Positions 34,995 through 43,518 of a stretch of 64,000 nt of DNA are shown piece after piece. This DNA comes from Duganella radicis. GTDB lineage: Bacteria; Pseudomonadota; Gammaproteobacteria; Burkholderiales; Burkholderiaceae_D. The number at the start of each line of letters is the position of its first letter. The first letter of the stretch is position 1. The stretch is taken from NCBI RefSeq assembly GCF_009720825.1, contig NZ_WNKY01000032.1:1-64000 (forward strand), in the 5' to 3' direction. The notes below the pieces were generated by a model. It saw nothing but the letters and a program-made list of their open reading frames with translations, did not search any database and was not told the DNA's origin. The translations under genes were made by a program, and so were the position numbers.

Positions 34995-35618
34995 TTAACC
35001 AGCTTGTGCGACCACCGCTGCCGGCGATTGCGGATTGCGATACGTCTCGATCAAGCGCTCGAAGCCCTTGCCGGCGCGCTCCAGGCTGCCCGGAATGCGC
35101 AGGAAGCGCGCATCGTGGTGCAGGGCCAGGATCAGGCCGTACATCTCGTACACCAGCTGTTGCGGATCGGTGTCGGCTTTCAGGTCGCCGCATTCCACCG
35201 ACTGCTTCACGCAGCGCAGCAGGGCGCCCTGCCACGCGCCGACCATCGCCATCAGCTCTTCGCGGATCGGACCGGGACGGTCGTCATATTCCACGGCGCC
35301 GCTGATGTAGATGCAGCCCGAGGCCACTTCCACGCTGACCCGCTTGACCCAGCGCGCGAACATCGCCTTCAGGCGCTGGATGCCGCGCGGCTCCTTCACG
35401 CTGGGGAAGAACACTTCCTGCTCGAAGCGGTGGTGATACAGCTTCAGTACTTCCAACTGCAAATCTTCACGCGATCCGAAGTGCGCGAACACGCCGGATT
35501 TGCTCATGTTCATCTTATCCGCCAGCAATCCGATGGTCAGGCCTTCCAGACCATCGCGACTGGCCAGATCCAGGGCCACGTCGAGGATTGCCGCGCGGGT
35601 TAACTCGCCTTTGCGCAT
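34995..35618 (-). CDS. TetR-family regulator of the beta-oxidation operon
   Basis: 207 residues. N-terminal TetR helix-turn-helix (RAAILDVALDLASRDGLEGL, LADKMNMSKSGVFAHFGSRE), then a TetR_C_13-like ligand domain. It is the first gene of the fad operon and co-directional with it, so it is presumably an acyl-CoA-responsive repressor. No clear ribosome site precedes the ATG (upstream reads CAACTAAATTT), which hints at weak or near-leaderless translation. A 12-bp inverted repeat lies upstream at 35652-35710. Confidence 0.9.
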   Translation of the reverse strand: MRKGELTRAAILDVALDLASRDGLEGLTIGLLADKMNMSKSGVFAHFGSREDLQLEVLKLYHHRFEQEVFFPSVKEPRGIQRLKAMFARWVKRVSVEVASGCIYISGAVEYDDRPGPIREELMAMVGAWQGALLRCVKQSVECGDLKADTDPQQLVYEMYGLILALHHDARFLRIPGSLERAGKGFERLIETYRNPQSPAAVVAQAG

Positions 35619-35651
35619 AAATTTAGTTGAGGTATTAATAAGATTGCATCC

Positions 35652-35710
35652 CAGAGTAAGTTTTTCAAATCATGGAGAAAGATTATTCTGCTCCAGTTAA
35701 ATTTACTCTG
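35652..35710. promoter_or_regulatory. Spaced inverted repeat upstream of the TetR/fad operon
   Basis: CAGAGTAAGTTT (35652-35663) and AAATTTACTCTG (35699-35710) are reverse complements with one mismatch, 35 bp apart. They lie in the 209-bp gap between the TetR gene and hslR and could be paired operator half-sites or a looping element. A run of seven G (35752-35758) is nearby. No gene is visible in this gap. Confidence 0.4.
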
Positions 35711-35827
35711 TGTGAAAAGAATTGCGAACGCTCGTACTATTATCCACTTTGGGGGGGAATGTCAAACAGTACTGTTAGAGGTGGCGTTCTATTGCTGCAA
35801 AGCAGCAATGCGGGAGGGAAACTTACT

Positions 35828-36199
35828 TTACAGCTTGTCCAATTCGCGGCGGTCGCGTTTGGTGGGGCGGCCCTTGATGGTGGCGCCCGGCTCACGGTAC
35901 AGGCGGCGGTTTTCGGCCATGGCGGCGCGGCGCGCCACGCTGACGTCGGTCTCTTCGTACAGGTTGCGCGCCACCGGCGCCGGGCCGCGCACATCGGACA
36001 AGCCCATCACATCGACTTCCCAGTGATCCGAGCCGTTGTCGATTTCCAGCACATCGCCGATCTTGACGTTGCGCGCCGGCTTGGCGCGGTCGCCGTTGAC
36101 GATCACGCGGCCCAGCGAGATGGCATCGGTCGCCAGCGAGCGGGTCTTGAAAAAGCGCGCCGCCCACAGCCATTTATCCAGTCGTACACCTTCGCTCAC
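35828..36199 (-). CDS. hslR: Hsp15-like S4-domain RNA-binding protein
   Basis: 123 residues. The S4 fold is at the N-terminus: VRLDKWLWAARFFKTRSLAT and GRVIVNGDRAKPARNVKIGD. In E. coli, Hsp15 recycles 50S subunits that carry stalled peptidyl-tRNA after heat shock. The basic C-terminal tail (GRPTKRDRRELDKL) is typical. Start: a GTG at 36199 whose GTGA overlaps the clsB stop by four bases, so it is co-translated with clsB. Confidence 0.92.
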   Translation of the reverse strand: MSEGVRLDKWLWAARFFKTRSLATDAISLGRVIVNGDRAKPARNVKIGDVLEIDNGSDHWEVDVMGLSDVRGPAPVARNLYEETDVSVARRAAMAENRRLYREPGATIKGRPTKRDRRELDKL

Positions 36200-37359
36200 G
36201 CGTATTTCCCCACCGCGAACACTCGCATCAGTAATTTGTAGAACACAAACGCAATTTCGTAGCCGATGCGCTTCACATGGCCAACGTGCTCAAAGTCATC
36301 ATAGGTGATGAGCTTGCCATCCGCGATCGCCGCTTCAATATGCTTGCGCAGGCTTTGCGCGAACGCGGCATCCTTGATCACCACGTTGGCTTCCTGATTC
36401 AAAAACAGGCTCAGGCCGTCGACATTGCTGGAGCCGACCGTGGCCCAGTCATCATCGATCACCGCCACCTTGGCGTGCAATTGCGTCTTGTGATATTCCA
36501 CCACTTTGACGCCCGCCGCAAGCAGCTTTGGGTAGAAAGAGTGCGCTACCGCATCTTGCAGCCAGATCTCGCCGACGCCGATCAGCAGCACCACCTCCAC
36601 ACCACGCTCGGCGGCCGAGGCCAGCGCCTGGCGGAACTTGCGGCCCGGCGCGAAATACGGATTGGCCAGCAGCACGCTCTTGCGCGCGCGGCCCAGCGCT
36701 TGCAGGTAGGCGCGCTGGATGGTCCTGCGGTTGCGCAAGTTGTCGCGCACCACGAAGCCGGCCTGCACGGCGTGCTGGGCGGCGATCTTCTGCACCTTGC
36801 GCATGTCGCGGTACAGGCCGATGCGCTTGATGATGCCCAGCTTGCCGAGGCGGCGCCATTGCGTCACTGCTTCCAGCTGAATGTCGGCCACCAGCGGCCC
36901 GCGCACCTGCACCGCGAAATCCCAGCGCGGCGCCGACAGCGGCTTGCTGTGATCGTAGTCGCAGAACATGTCGTCGTTGATGTTGATGCCGCCGACGTAG
37001 GCCACCTCGCGGTCGACCACGCAGATTTTGCGGTGCGTGCGGGTGACGCCGCGCCGGAACCAGGGATTGAACATGCGGTGCTCGACGCCGCCGGCCACCA
37101 GTTGCTCGTGCATGGCGTTGACCTGGCGGCGGCCGGTGCCCCACCAGTCGGTAATCATGCGCACCTGCACGCCGCGCCGCGCCGCGCCGATCAGCGCGGC
37201 CAGCACCTTGCGGCCGGTGTCGTCGCCGGCAAAGATATAGGTCTCGAAATAGACTTCGTACTGCGCGTTGTCGATGGCGTCGATCAGCGCAGGGAAATAG
37301 TCGGTGCCGGTATGAAGCAGCTTGACTTCGTTATCGGCCAGGAAGTTGACGGTACGCAT
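36196..37359 (-). CDS. clsB: Cardiolipin synthase B
   Basis: 387 residues with two phospholipase-D HKD motifs: THRKICVVDREVAYVGG and HAKVAVIDDDWATVGSSN. ClsB joins phospholipids to form cardiolipin at the inner membrane. The N-terminus lacks transmembrane helices and the C-terminus has a short hydrophobic stretch (FVFYKLLMRVFAV), as in ClsB. It overlaps hslR by four bases. In E. coli its neighbour is the EEP-family gene ybhP; here the EEP gene is present but a binding-protein gene on the opposite strand lies between them. Confidence 0.92.
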   Translation of the reverse strand: MRTVNFLADNEVKLLHTGTDYFPALIDAIDNAQYEVYFETYIFAGDDTGRKVLAALIGAARRGVQVRMITDWWGTGRRQVNAMHEQLVAGGVEHRMFNPWFRRGVTRTHRKICVVDREVAYVGGININDDMFCDYDHSKPLSAPRWDFAVQVRGPLVADIQLEAVTQWRRLGKLGIIKRIGLYRDMRKVQKIAAQHAVQAGFVVRDNLRNRRTIQRAYLQALGRARKSVLLANPYFAPGRKFRQALASAAERGVEVVLLIGVGEIWLQDAVAHSFYPKLLAAGVKVVEYHKTQLHAKVAVIDDDWATVGSSNVDGLSLFLNQEANVVIKDAAFAQSLRKHIEAAIADGKLITYDDFEHVGHVKRIGYEIAFVFYKLLMRVFAVGKYA

Positions 37360-37462
37360 TGCCTGATTCTAACCTCGTGTCATGAAATAAGGCGCATTTC
37401 AAGAAACAAGTCTATAATAAATTGCAATTCTGGCTGGTGGCCTAACGCACGGAGTGCTATGC

Positions 37463-38272
37463 ATGGGAGTACCCATCCTGTCCTGTTGCCTGCTGTTGGC
37501 ATCGCTGGCGCCCTGGTGCGCGGCGATGGCGGCCGAGCCGGCCGGCTGCCCCAAGGTGGTGGTGTCCGCCGACCCCGATTATCCGCCCTTGCACTGGTAC
37601 GACGGCAAGGACTTGCGCGGCCCCAGCGTGGAACTGGCCGCCCGCATCCTGTCCGACCTGCAAATCCCCTACGAAGTGCGCTACGTCGGCCCCTGGAAGC
37701 GCGTGCTGGCCAACGCCGCCGCCGGCAAGATCGACCTGGTGGCAACGCTGAAAATCCAGCCCGAGCGCGAACGCTACCTGGAATTCGTGCGCACCCCGGC
37801 CTTTCCCAACCCGGTCGCGGTGTTCGTCGACCGCCAGCGCGCCTTCATCTTCAATGGCTGGTCGGACCTGACCCAGCACAAGGGCGGCATCTCGCTTGGC
37901 AATACCTTCGGCGCGGAATTCGCCCAATACGCGGCCAGCCATTTGCAGCTGGAGGAATCGGGCACCGCCGACACCAATTTCCGCAAGCTGGGCCTGGGCC
38001 GCATCGACTATTTTGTGGTCGGCCTGTTCACCGGCGAAACCTATCTGGCGCGGCACGGCCTGGCCGGCCGCTTCATGGCCATGCGGCCCTTCCTGACCGA
38101 AGACAAGAACTACTTCGCCTTCACCAAAAGCAGCCCTTGCGTGAAGTACCACGACGCGTTCGAGGCGCGGCTCAAGGAACTGGTGGCCAGCAAAACCAAT
38201 ATCACCATGCTCAACGCCAGCCTGCAAGGGATGGACATCAAGCTCGACGTCACCAGCCTGAGCCGCAAGTAG
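37463..38272 (+). CDS. Orphan periplasmic binding protein, solute-binding family 3
   Basis: 269 residues with a signal peptide (MGVPILSCCLLLASLAPWCAA). Pattern blocks: VSADPDYPPLHWYDGKDL, GPSVELAARILSDL, LVATLKIQPERERYLEFV and the GRIDYFVVGL lobe-2 strand. It looks like an amino-acid or small-ligand binding protein without cognate permease genes. Start: GGAG lies eight bases before the ATG at 37463; the GTG at 37454 overlaps that site. It is the only plus-strand gene between clsB and the EEP gene and looks inserted into that conserved pair. Confidence 0.86.
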   Translation: MGVPILSCCLLLASLAPWCAAMAAEPAGCPKVVVSADPDYPPLHWYDGKDLRGPSVELAARILSDLQIPYEVRYVGPWKRVLANAAAGKIDLVATLKIQPERERYLEFVRTPAFPNPVAVFVDRQRAFIFNGWSDLTQHKGGISLGNTFGAEFAQYAASHLQLEESGTADTNFRKLGLGRIDYFVVGLFTGETYLARHGLAGRFMAMRPFLTEDKNYFAFTKSSPCVKYHDAFEARLKELVASKTNITMLNASLQGMDIKLDVTSLSRK

Positions 38273-38284
38273 GCGCGGCCGGCC

Positions 38285-39100
38285 TCAGGCCAGCGCCAGG
38301 CTGGCCACGATGGGCGCATGGTCGGACAGCTTGGCCCACAGGCTGCCATGCATCACCTCGGCGGCCTCGACCTTGAAGCCGCGCACATAGATGCGGTCGA
38401 GGCGGAAGAACGGCAAGCCGGCCGGGAAGGTGCGGGCCGGCGCCACGCCGGTCTTGCGGCGCAGCTTGCGCACGATGTCGTCCAGCGCCGAGTTGCCGCC
38501 GATGCTATCGAAGGCTTCCACCACGCCCAGAGCGTTGCGCAGCTCGTCACCGAGGGTGTTGCGCCAGTCGTTGAAATCGCCGGCGATCACCACCGGCTCG
38601 CCGTTGGGCGCGGACTCGCGCACGGCCGAGATCAGCGCCTGGGTCTGGCGCCGCCGGCTGCCCTCGAACAGGCCCAGGTGCACCACATAGCAATGCACCG
38701 CGCCGCCCGGCGTTTGCAGCACGCAGTGCAGGATGCCGCGCTGTTCGTAAGCGTGATCGGAAACGTCGCGGTTGGCCTGGCTGGCGATGGGGAAGGCGCT
38801 CAACAGCGCATTGCCGTGGTGGCCATGGTCGTACACCGCGTTCATGCCGTAGGCCGCGTGCAGATGGCGCGACTCGCCGGCGAAAAACTCATGCTGCGCC
38901 GCAGCGGGCCAGTGCTTGTGGCCGAGGTGCTCGGCGCCGTACTTGGCCGCCTTGAGGTCGTGCTTGCCCTGCACCTCTTGCAAAAAAACCACATCGGCAT
39001 CGAACATGCCGATGGCCTGTTTCAACGCCAGCACGCGCGGCTCGGCGCGGATGGCGGAAACGCCCTTGTGGATGTTGTAGGTGGCGACACGGATCTTCAT
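38285..39100 (-). CDS. Endonuclease/exonuclease/phosphatase-family protein (YbhP-like)
   Basis: 271 residues with the EEP catalytic set: ATYNIHKGVS near the N-terminus, VVFLQEVQG (metal Glu), VIAGDFNDWRN (Asp/Asn pair) and the C-terminal LSDHAPIVASL (Asp-His). The family includes DNase I-like nucleases and lipid phosphatases. The E. coli homologue ybhP is operonic with clsB, suggesting a role in phospholipid handling. Cytosolic: no signal peptide is seen. The 3' end faces that of the binding-protein gene 12 bp away. Confidence 0.87.
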   Translation of the reverse strand: MKIRVATYNIHKGVSAIRAEPRVLALKQAIGMFDADVVFLQEVQGKHDLKAAKYGAEHLGHKHWPAAAQHEFFAGESRHLHAAYGMNAVYDHGHHGNALLSAFPIASQANRDVSDHAYEQRGILHCVLQTPGGAVHCYVVHLGLFEGSRRRQTQALISAVRESAPNGEPVVIAGDFNDWRNTLGDELRNALGVVEAFDSIGGNSALDDIVRKLRRKTGVAPARTFPAGLPFFRLDRIYVRGFKVEAAEVMHGSLWAKLSDHAPIVASLALA

Positions 39101-39176
39101 GTCGCCATTTTACCCCTGAGATAGCCAACCCGGCGTGCGCCGCCGCACATCCGTCACATGCCGGGTTACGCCCTGG

Positions 39177-41111
39177 TCAGGCCGCCAGCAGCCAGCCGCT
39201 GTCGACCGTGTTGACGCCGACCAGCTCAGCATGCGCGCCGGCCAGCTTGCCGACCGTATCGATCACGGTGCTTTCGTAGTTGAGGATGCCGGTGCTCTGA
39301 TTGACCGCATCCAGCATGGCGCGCGCGGTCGCGGCTGCCGCAGCGCCGGCATAGCCTGCCACTTCGGCCGGCGTGTCGAACATGCTGGTGAAATTCTGCG
39401 CCACGGTCACGCGGTTGGCGATCAGCGCGGCATCGATCTGGCCCTGGGTCGTGGTGTTGCCTTCGGCGCCGGCCACAATGTTCAGCGCCGCCAGGCCGCG
39501 TGCCAGGTTGCCGCTGTCCAGCGCGCCCGCCCAGAAGTTCAGGCCTTCCGCATTCGGCGTGCGTCCCAGCAGGTGGGTATAGATGGCGGTCACAAAATCA
39601 CGGTTGTTGCCGCTGTACAGGGCTGCCGACTCGTTGCTGTTGCCAAAGCTGTCGATCAGCGCGTGGACGCTGGCATTGGTGCGATAGGCATCGACAAACG
39701 CCTGGGTATCGGTCGGCACGCCGGCGGCGGCGAATTGCGCCACCATGCTGGCCAGTCCATTGGCGTCGGCCGGGCGGCCGAAGTACGCCACGTAGAATTT
39801 CTGCGCCAACGCGGTGTACTGGCTCGACAGGGTGCTCTCGGCCAGACTGGCGATGTTCAGCGCCACCGTGGCGTCGGCAAAGCTCATGCGCTCGATACTG
39901 GTCAGCGTGTCCTTCTGCGCCGGATTGCTGGCCAGCGTGACGGTGTAACCGGTGCTGGTAGCGGCAACGCTGTAGGCGCTGAAATTGCCGCTGTAGAGCG
40001 CGGTGTCGATGCCGCTGCCGCCATCGATGGCGTTGCTGCCGCCATTACCCTGCAAGTGATTGGCCAGGCTGTTGCCGATCAGCGTATCGTTGCCGCTGCC
40101 GCCGATGGCGTTTTCTAGCCACGCGCCGTAGGCGATGCCGAGGTTGTTGGTGCCGTCGTAGGTGCCGGCCGGCGGCTGCGACGTACCCCAGTCGATATCG
40201 CTGCGCACCTCCGACGGAATATGGATCGACGAGTAATCACCGGGCGTCAGATCGATCACGCTGCCGTTGGTGAAATTGGCGATCGAGATCGTATCGTTGC
40301 CGCCCGCATCCCAGATGGTGCGCAGGAACGGCGTGGCCGGATCGAAGGTGTAGGTATCGTTGCCGGTCTTGTAATTCATATTGGCGCCATACTGGTACTG
40401 CATGGCGGCGATGTCGTTCACCATCGGCGTGTCCGGCACCACATCGTAGGATCTCCATGAATAGCCGCGCGCGGTTTCCGTGATGTCCACGAACAGGCTG
40501 TTGGGCGCGTCGTCGTAGGCCATGATGGAGTACTGGCGGTTGGCGTGCGCCAAGTCCACCGTGCCATCCTCGAACGGGTGCTTGAGGCCGAGCGCGTGGC
40601 CCAGCTCGTGGATCAGCGACATGTAGTTGTACGAACCGCTGGCCCAGTTGGTATCGGTCACACTGGTGCTGATCCAGACGTCGCCACCGGACGGATAGAA
40701 ACCACTCGGATACGAGGCCCAGCCCCACGCCGCCCCGCCGTCACTGGCCGTGTTGGAGGCCGACGTAAAGGCGACGCGGATATCGCCCACCGAGGTGCTG
40801 CTTTCCGCCACCAGCACCGGCGTGATGTTGGCCACGCTGGCCCAGGCTTGCAGCGCATTTTGCGCGGCCGCCTGCTGGATGGCGTTCAGGCCGTAGTGCT
40901 GGGCGGCGGTGTCCTCGTGCAAGTCGGAATATATCCCGTCCGGGCTGGTGAACACGGCGGTGGTGCTGGTGGTCCAGGGGAAGCTGTAAGTGACGGTGGC
41001 GGCGGTGCCGACGGCGCCGCCCCACTTGCTGCCGCCCAGCAGGGCGTCGATGGTCAGCTGGCCGCTATTGTCGACGTCGCTGGCTGGACCGGTGGTGCTG
41101 GGACTGGGCAT
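39177..41111 (-). CDS. Serralysin-like M10 metalloprotease with one RTX region and DUF4214
   Basis: 644 residues. The zinc motif HELGHALGLKH (H168, H172, H178, catalytic E169) and the Met-turn YSIMAYDD (M197) define an M10B protease. One short Ca-binding RTX segment follows (GGSGNDTLIGNSL, GNGGSNAIDGGSGIDT, about residues 338-370). The C-terminal 220 residues contain DUF4214 repeats (FYVAYFGRPADANGL, THLLGRTPNAEGLNF). There is no Sec signal peptide; export by a type I secretion system is expected, but none is in the window. An AAGGAG site precedes the ATG. It sits between the EEP gene and nudB. Confidence 0.92.
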   Translation of the reverse strand: MPSPSTTGPASDVDNSGQLTIDALLGGSKWGGAVGTAATVTYSFPWTTSTTAVFTSPDGIYSDLHEDTAAQHYGLNAIQQAAAQNALQAWASVANITPVLVAESSTSVGDIRVAFTSASNTASDGGAAWGWASYPSGFYPSGGDVWISTSVTDTNWASGSYNYMSLIHELGHALGLKHPFEDGTVDLAHANRQYSIMAYDDAPNSLFVDITETARGYSWRSYDVVPDTPMVNDIAAMQYQYGANMNYKTGNDTYTFDPATPFLRTIWDAGGNDTISIANFTNGSVIDLTPGDYSSIHIPSEVRSDIDWGTSQPPAGTYDGTNNLGIAYGAWLENAIGGSGNDTLIGNSLANHLQGNGGSNAIDGGSGIDTALYSGNFSAYSVAATSTGYTVTLASNPAQKDTLTSIERMSFADATVALNIASLAESTLSSQYTALAQKFYVAYFGRPADANGLASMVAQFAAAGVPTDTQAFVDAYRTNASVHALIDSFGNSNESAALYSGNNRDFVTAIYTHLLGRTPNAEGLNFWAGALDSGNLARGLAALNIVAGAEGNTTTQGQIDAALIANRVTVAQNFTSMFDTPAEVAGYAGAAAAATARAMLDAVNQSTGILNYESTVIDTVGKLAGAHAELVGVNTVDSGWLLAA

Positions 41112-41177
41112 GACAAGACTCCTTATTCGTTATCGTGGGTATCGCTCTCAGACCAACACCCCGGGGCAGCGTCTATC

Positions 41178-41639
41178 TTACCTGATCTGTCGGGTTTGCC
41201 TCGGCAGTTGCAGGATGGCTTCGGCGTTGGATGGCGAGAAGCAGCGGTCGGCCGCCTCCAGGTAAGGCAGCCAGAGATGGTGGACGTGTTCGCGCGGGCT
41301 GAGGGTGATGGCGATGTCGCGCGGCACCTGCACGCTGAAGACGTGCTCGGTGTTTTGCGTCACGCCCGGCGCGTAGCGGTGGCGCCAGACCGGGTAGATG
41401 GTGTAGATGTTGGACAGGTGCCAGTCGCGCAGCACGATGGCCTGGCCGTCGGCGACGATGCCGGTTTCCTCGAACAGCTCGCGGGTGGCGGTGGTGAGCA
41501 GCGGCTCGTCCGGCGCGTCCAGCGAGCCGGTCACCGACTGCCAGAAACCGGGCTTGTCGGCGCGCTCGATCAGCAGCACTTGCAGGTCGGCGCTGTGGAT
41601 CACCACCAGCACCGATTCGGGAATCTTGTAAGGCTTCAT
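41178..41639 (-). CDS. nudB: Dihydroneopterin triphosphate diphosphatase
   Basis: 153 residues, Nudix hydrolase that removes pyrophosphate from dihydroneopterin triphosphate in folate synthesis. The Nudix box is GSLDAPDEP then TATRELFEETGI. The loop between the first Gly and Glu is one residue longer than the textbook GX5E spacing. The aspS-nudB order matches E. coli and most betaproteobacteria. A strong terminator hairpin ends only ten bases before the ATG, so nudB may depend on read-through from aspS. Confidence 0.9.
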   Translation of the reverse strand: MKPYKIPESVLVVIHSADLQVLLIERADKPGFWQSVTGSLDAPDEPLLTTATRELFEETGIVADGQAIVLRDWHLSNIYTIYPVWRHRYAPGVTQNTEHVFSVQVPRDIAITLSPREHVHHLWLPYLEAADRCFSPSNAEAILQLPRQTRQIR

Positions 41640-41648
41640 GGTTCCGGT

Positions 41649-41672
41649 AAAAAAAAGGGCGCCGCAGCGCCC
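41649..41672 (-). terminator. Intrinsic terminator after aspS
   Basis: On the minus strand GGGCGC-TGCG-GCGCCC (41657-41672) is followed by eight T (41649-41656), nine bases past the aspS stop and ten before the nudB ATG. It is one of the clearest intrinsic terminators in the window. Confidence 0.88.
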
Positions 41673-41681
41673 TCTCCTGGT

Positions 41682-43490
41682 TTAGCCGGCGACTTTCGGC
41701 TCGGCCGCGCGCAGGCGGATGTGCAGTTCGCGCAGTTGCTTCTCGTCGACTTCCGACGGCGCGTGGGTCAACAGATCCTGGGCGCGCTGGGTTTTCGGGA
41801 AGGCGATCACGTCGCGGATCGAGTCGGACTTGGTCATCAGGGTCACGATACGGTCCAGGCCGAATGCCAGGCCGCCATGCGGTGGCGCGCCGTATTGCAG
41901 CGCGTCCAGCAGGAAGCCGAACTTCAGGCGGGCCTCGTCGGCGTCGATCTTCAGGGCGCGGAACACTTTCGACTGCACTTCCTCGCGGTGGATACGGATC
42001 GAGCCGCCGCCCAGTTCCCAGCCGTTCAGCACCATGTCGTAGGCCTTGGCGATGCAGGCGCCCGGATTGGTTTCCAGCATGTCCTCGTGGCCGTCCTTCG
42101 GCGCGGTGAACGGGTGGTGGGTCGCGGTCCAGCGGTCGGCCTCCTCGTCGTACTCGAACATCGGGAAGTCCACCACCCACAGCGGCGACCAGACGTCGTC
42201 GAACAGGCCGGCCGCCTTGCCGAATTCCGAGTGGCCGATCTTCACGCGCAGCGCGCCGATGGCGTCGTTCACCACCTTGGCTTTGTCGGCGCCGAAGAAG
42301 ATCAGGTCGCCGTCCTGCGCGCCGGTCAGTTCCAGGATCGTGGCCAGGGTGGCGTCGTCGATGGTCTTGACGATAGGCGATTGCAGGCCTTCGCGGCCTT
42401 TGGCCTTCTCGTTAACCTTGATGTAAGCCAGGCCCTTGGCGCCGTAGATGGCGACGAACTGGGTGTAGGCGTCGATTTCCGAACGCGGCATCGAACCGCC
42501 TTTCGGCACCAGCAGGCCGACCACGCGGCCGTTGGCCATGTTGGCGGCGCTGTTGAAGATCTTGAACTCGACGTTTTTCACCACGTCGGTCAGTTCGGTG
42601 AACTTCAGCTTGACGCGCATGTCCGGCTTGTCCGAACCGTAGCTGCCCATGGCTTCGGCGAAGTCCATCACCGGGAACGGGTTGGGCAGGTCGACGTCCA
42701 TGGTGTTCTTGAACACTTTGCGGATCATGTCCTCGAACAGATCGCGGATTTCCTGTTCGGTCAGGAACGAGGTTTCGCAGTCGATCTGGGTGAATTCCGG
42801 CTGGCGGTCGGCGCGCAGGTCTTCGTCGCGGAAGCACTTGGTGATCTGGTAGTAGCGGTCGAAGTTGGCCACCATCAGCAGCTGCTTGAACAGCTGCGGC
42901 GACTGCGGCAGCGCGAAGAAGTTACCGGCGTTGACACGCGACGGCACCAGGTAGTCGCGCGCGCCTTCTGGGGTCGACTTGGTCAGCATCGGGGTTTCGA
43001 TGTCGATGAAGCCCAGTTCATCCAGGTACTTGCGCACTTCCATCGTCACCTTGTAGCGCAGGCGCAGGTTGTTCTGCATCTGCGGACGGCGCAGGTCCAG
43101 CACGCGGTGGGTCAGGCGGGTGGTTTCCGACAGGTTGTCGTCGTCCAGCTGGAACGGTACCGCCACCGAGGCGTTCAGCACTTCCAGTTCCGAGCAGATC
43201 ACTTCGATCTTGCCCGACTTCAGATTGGCGTTGACGGTGCCGGCCAGACGGTCCTTGACCACGCCGGTCACGCGCAGGCAGAACTCGTTACGCACGGCTT
43301 CGGCGGCCTTGAAGACTTCAGCCTGTTCCGGATTGCACACCACCTGCACCAGGCCTTCGCGGTCGCGCAGGTCGATGAAGATCACGCCACCGTGGTCGCG
43401 GCGACGGTGTACCCAGCCGCACAGGCTGACGGTTTGGCCAAGCAGCGCTTCAGTGGTGAGGCCGCAGTAGTGAGTACGCATTGAGGACAT
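41682..43490 (-). CDS. aspS: Aspartyl-tRNA synthetase, bacterial type
   Basis: 602 residues, full bacterial length. N-terminal OB-fold anticodon domain (YCGLTTEALLGQTVSLCGWV, RRDHGGVIFIDLRDREG). Class II motif 2 lies in FRDEDLRADRQPEFTQID, the GAD-type insertion in the middle, and motif 3 in GGLAFGLDRIVTLM. It charges tRNA-Asp; in bacteria with GatCAB it is often non-discriminating and also makes Asp-tRNA-Asn, which cannot be decided here. It follows the DUF502 gene in the conserved fmdB - DUF502 - aspS order. Confidence 0.97.
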   Translation of the reverse strand: MSSMRTHYCGLTTEALLGQTVSLCGWVHRRRDHGGVIFIDLRDREGLVQVVCNPEQAEVFKAAEAVRNEFCLRVTGVVKDRLAGTVNANLKSGKIEVICSELEVLNASVAVPFQLDDDNLSETTRLTHRVLDLRRPQMQNNLRLRYKVTMEVRKYLDELGFIDIETPMLTKSTPEGARDYLVPSRVNAGNFFALPQSPQLFKQLLMVANFDRYYQITKCFRDEDLRADRQPEFTQIDCETSFLTEQEIRDLFEDMIRKVFKNTMDVDLPNPFPVMDFAEAMGSYGSDKPDMRVKLKFTELTDVVKNVEFKIFNSAANMANGRVVGLLVPKGGSMPRSEIDAYTQFVAIYGAKGLAYIKVNEKAKGREGLQSPIVKTIDDATLATILELTGAQDGDLIFFGADKAKVVNDAIGALRVKIGHSEFGKAAGLFDDVWSPLWVVDFPMFEYDEEADRWTATHHPFTAPKDGHEDMLETNPGACIAKAYDMVLNGWELGGGSIRIHREEVQSKVFRALKIDADEARLKFGFLLDALQYGAPPHGGLAFGLDRIVTLMTKSDSIRDVIAFPKTQRAQDLLTHAPSEVDEKQLRELHIRLRAAEPKVAG

Positions 43491-43518
43491 GTTTATTTCT
43501 CGGTTCAGGTTAAGTTAC

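Noticed and set aside
40545..43484. 979-codon open frame on the plus strand
   Set aside because: It is antisense to aspS, nudB and part of the M10 gene, with shadow composition and no recognisable motif.
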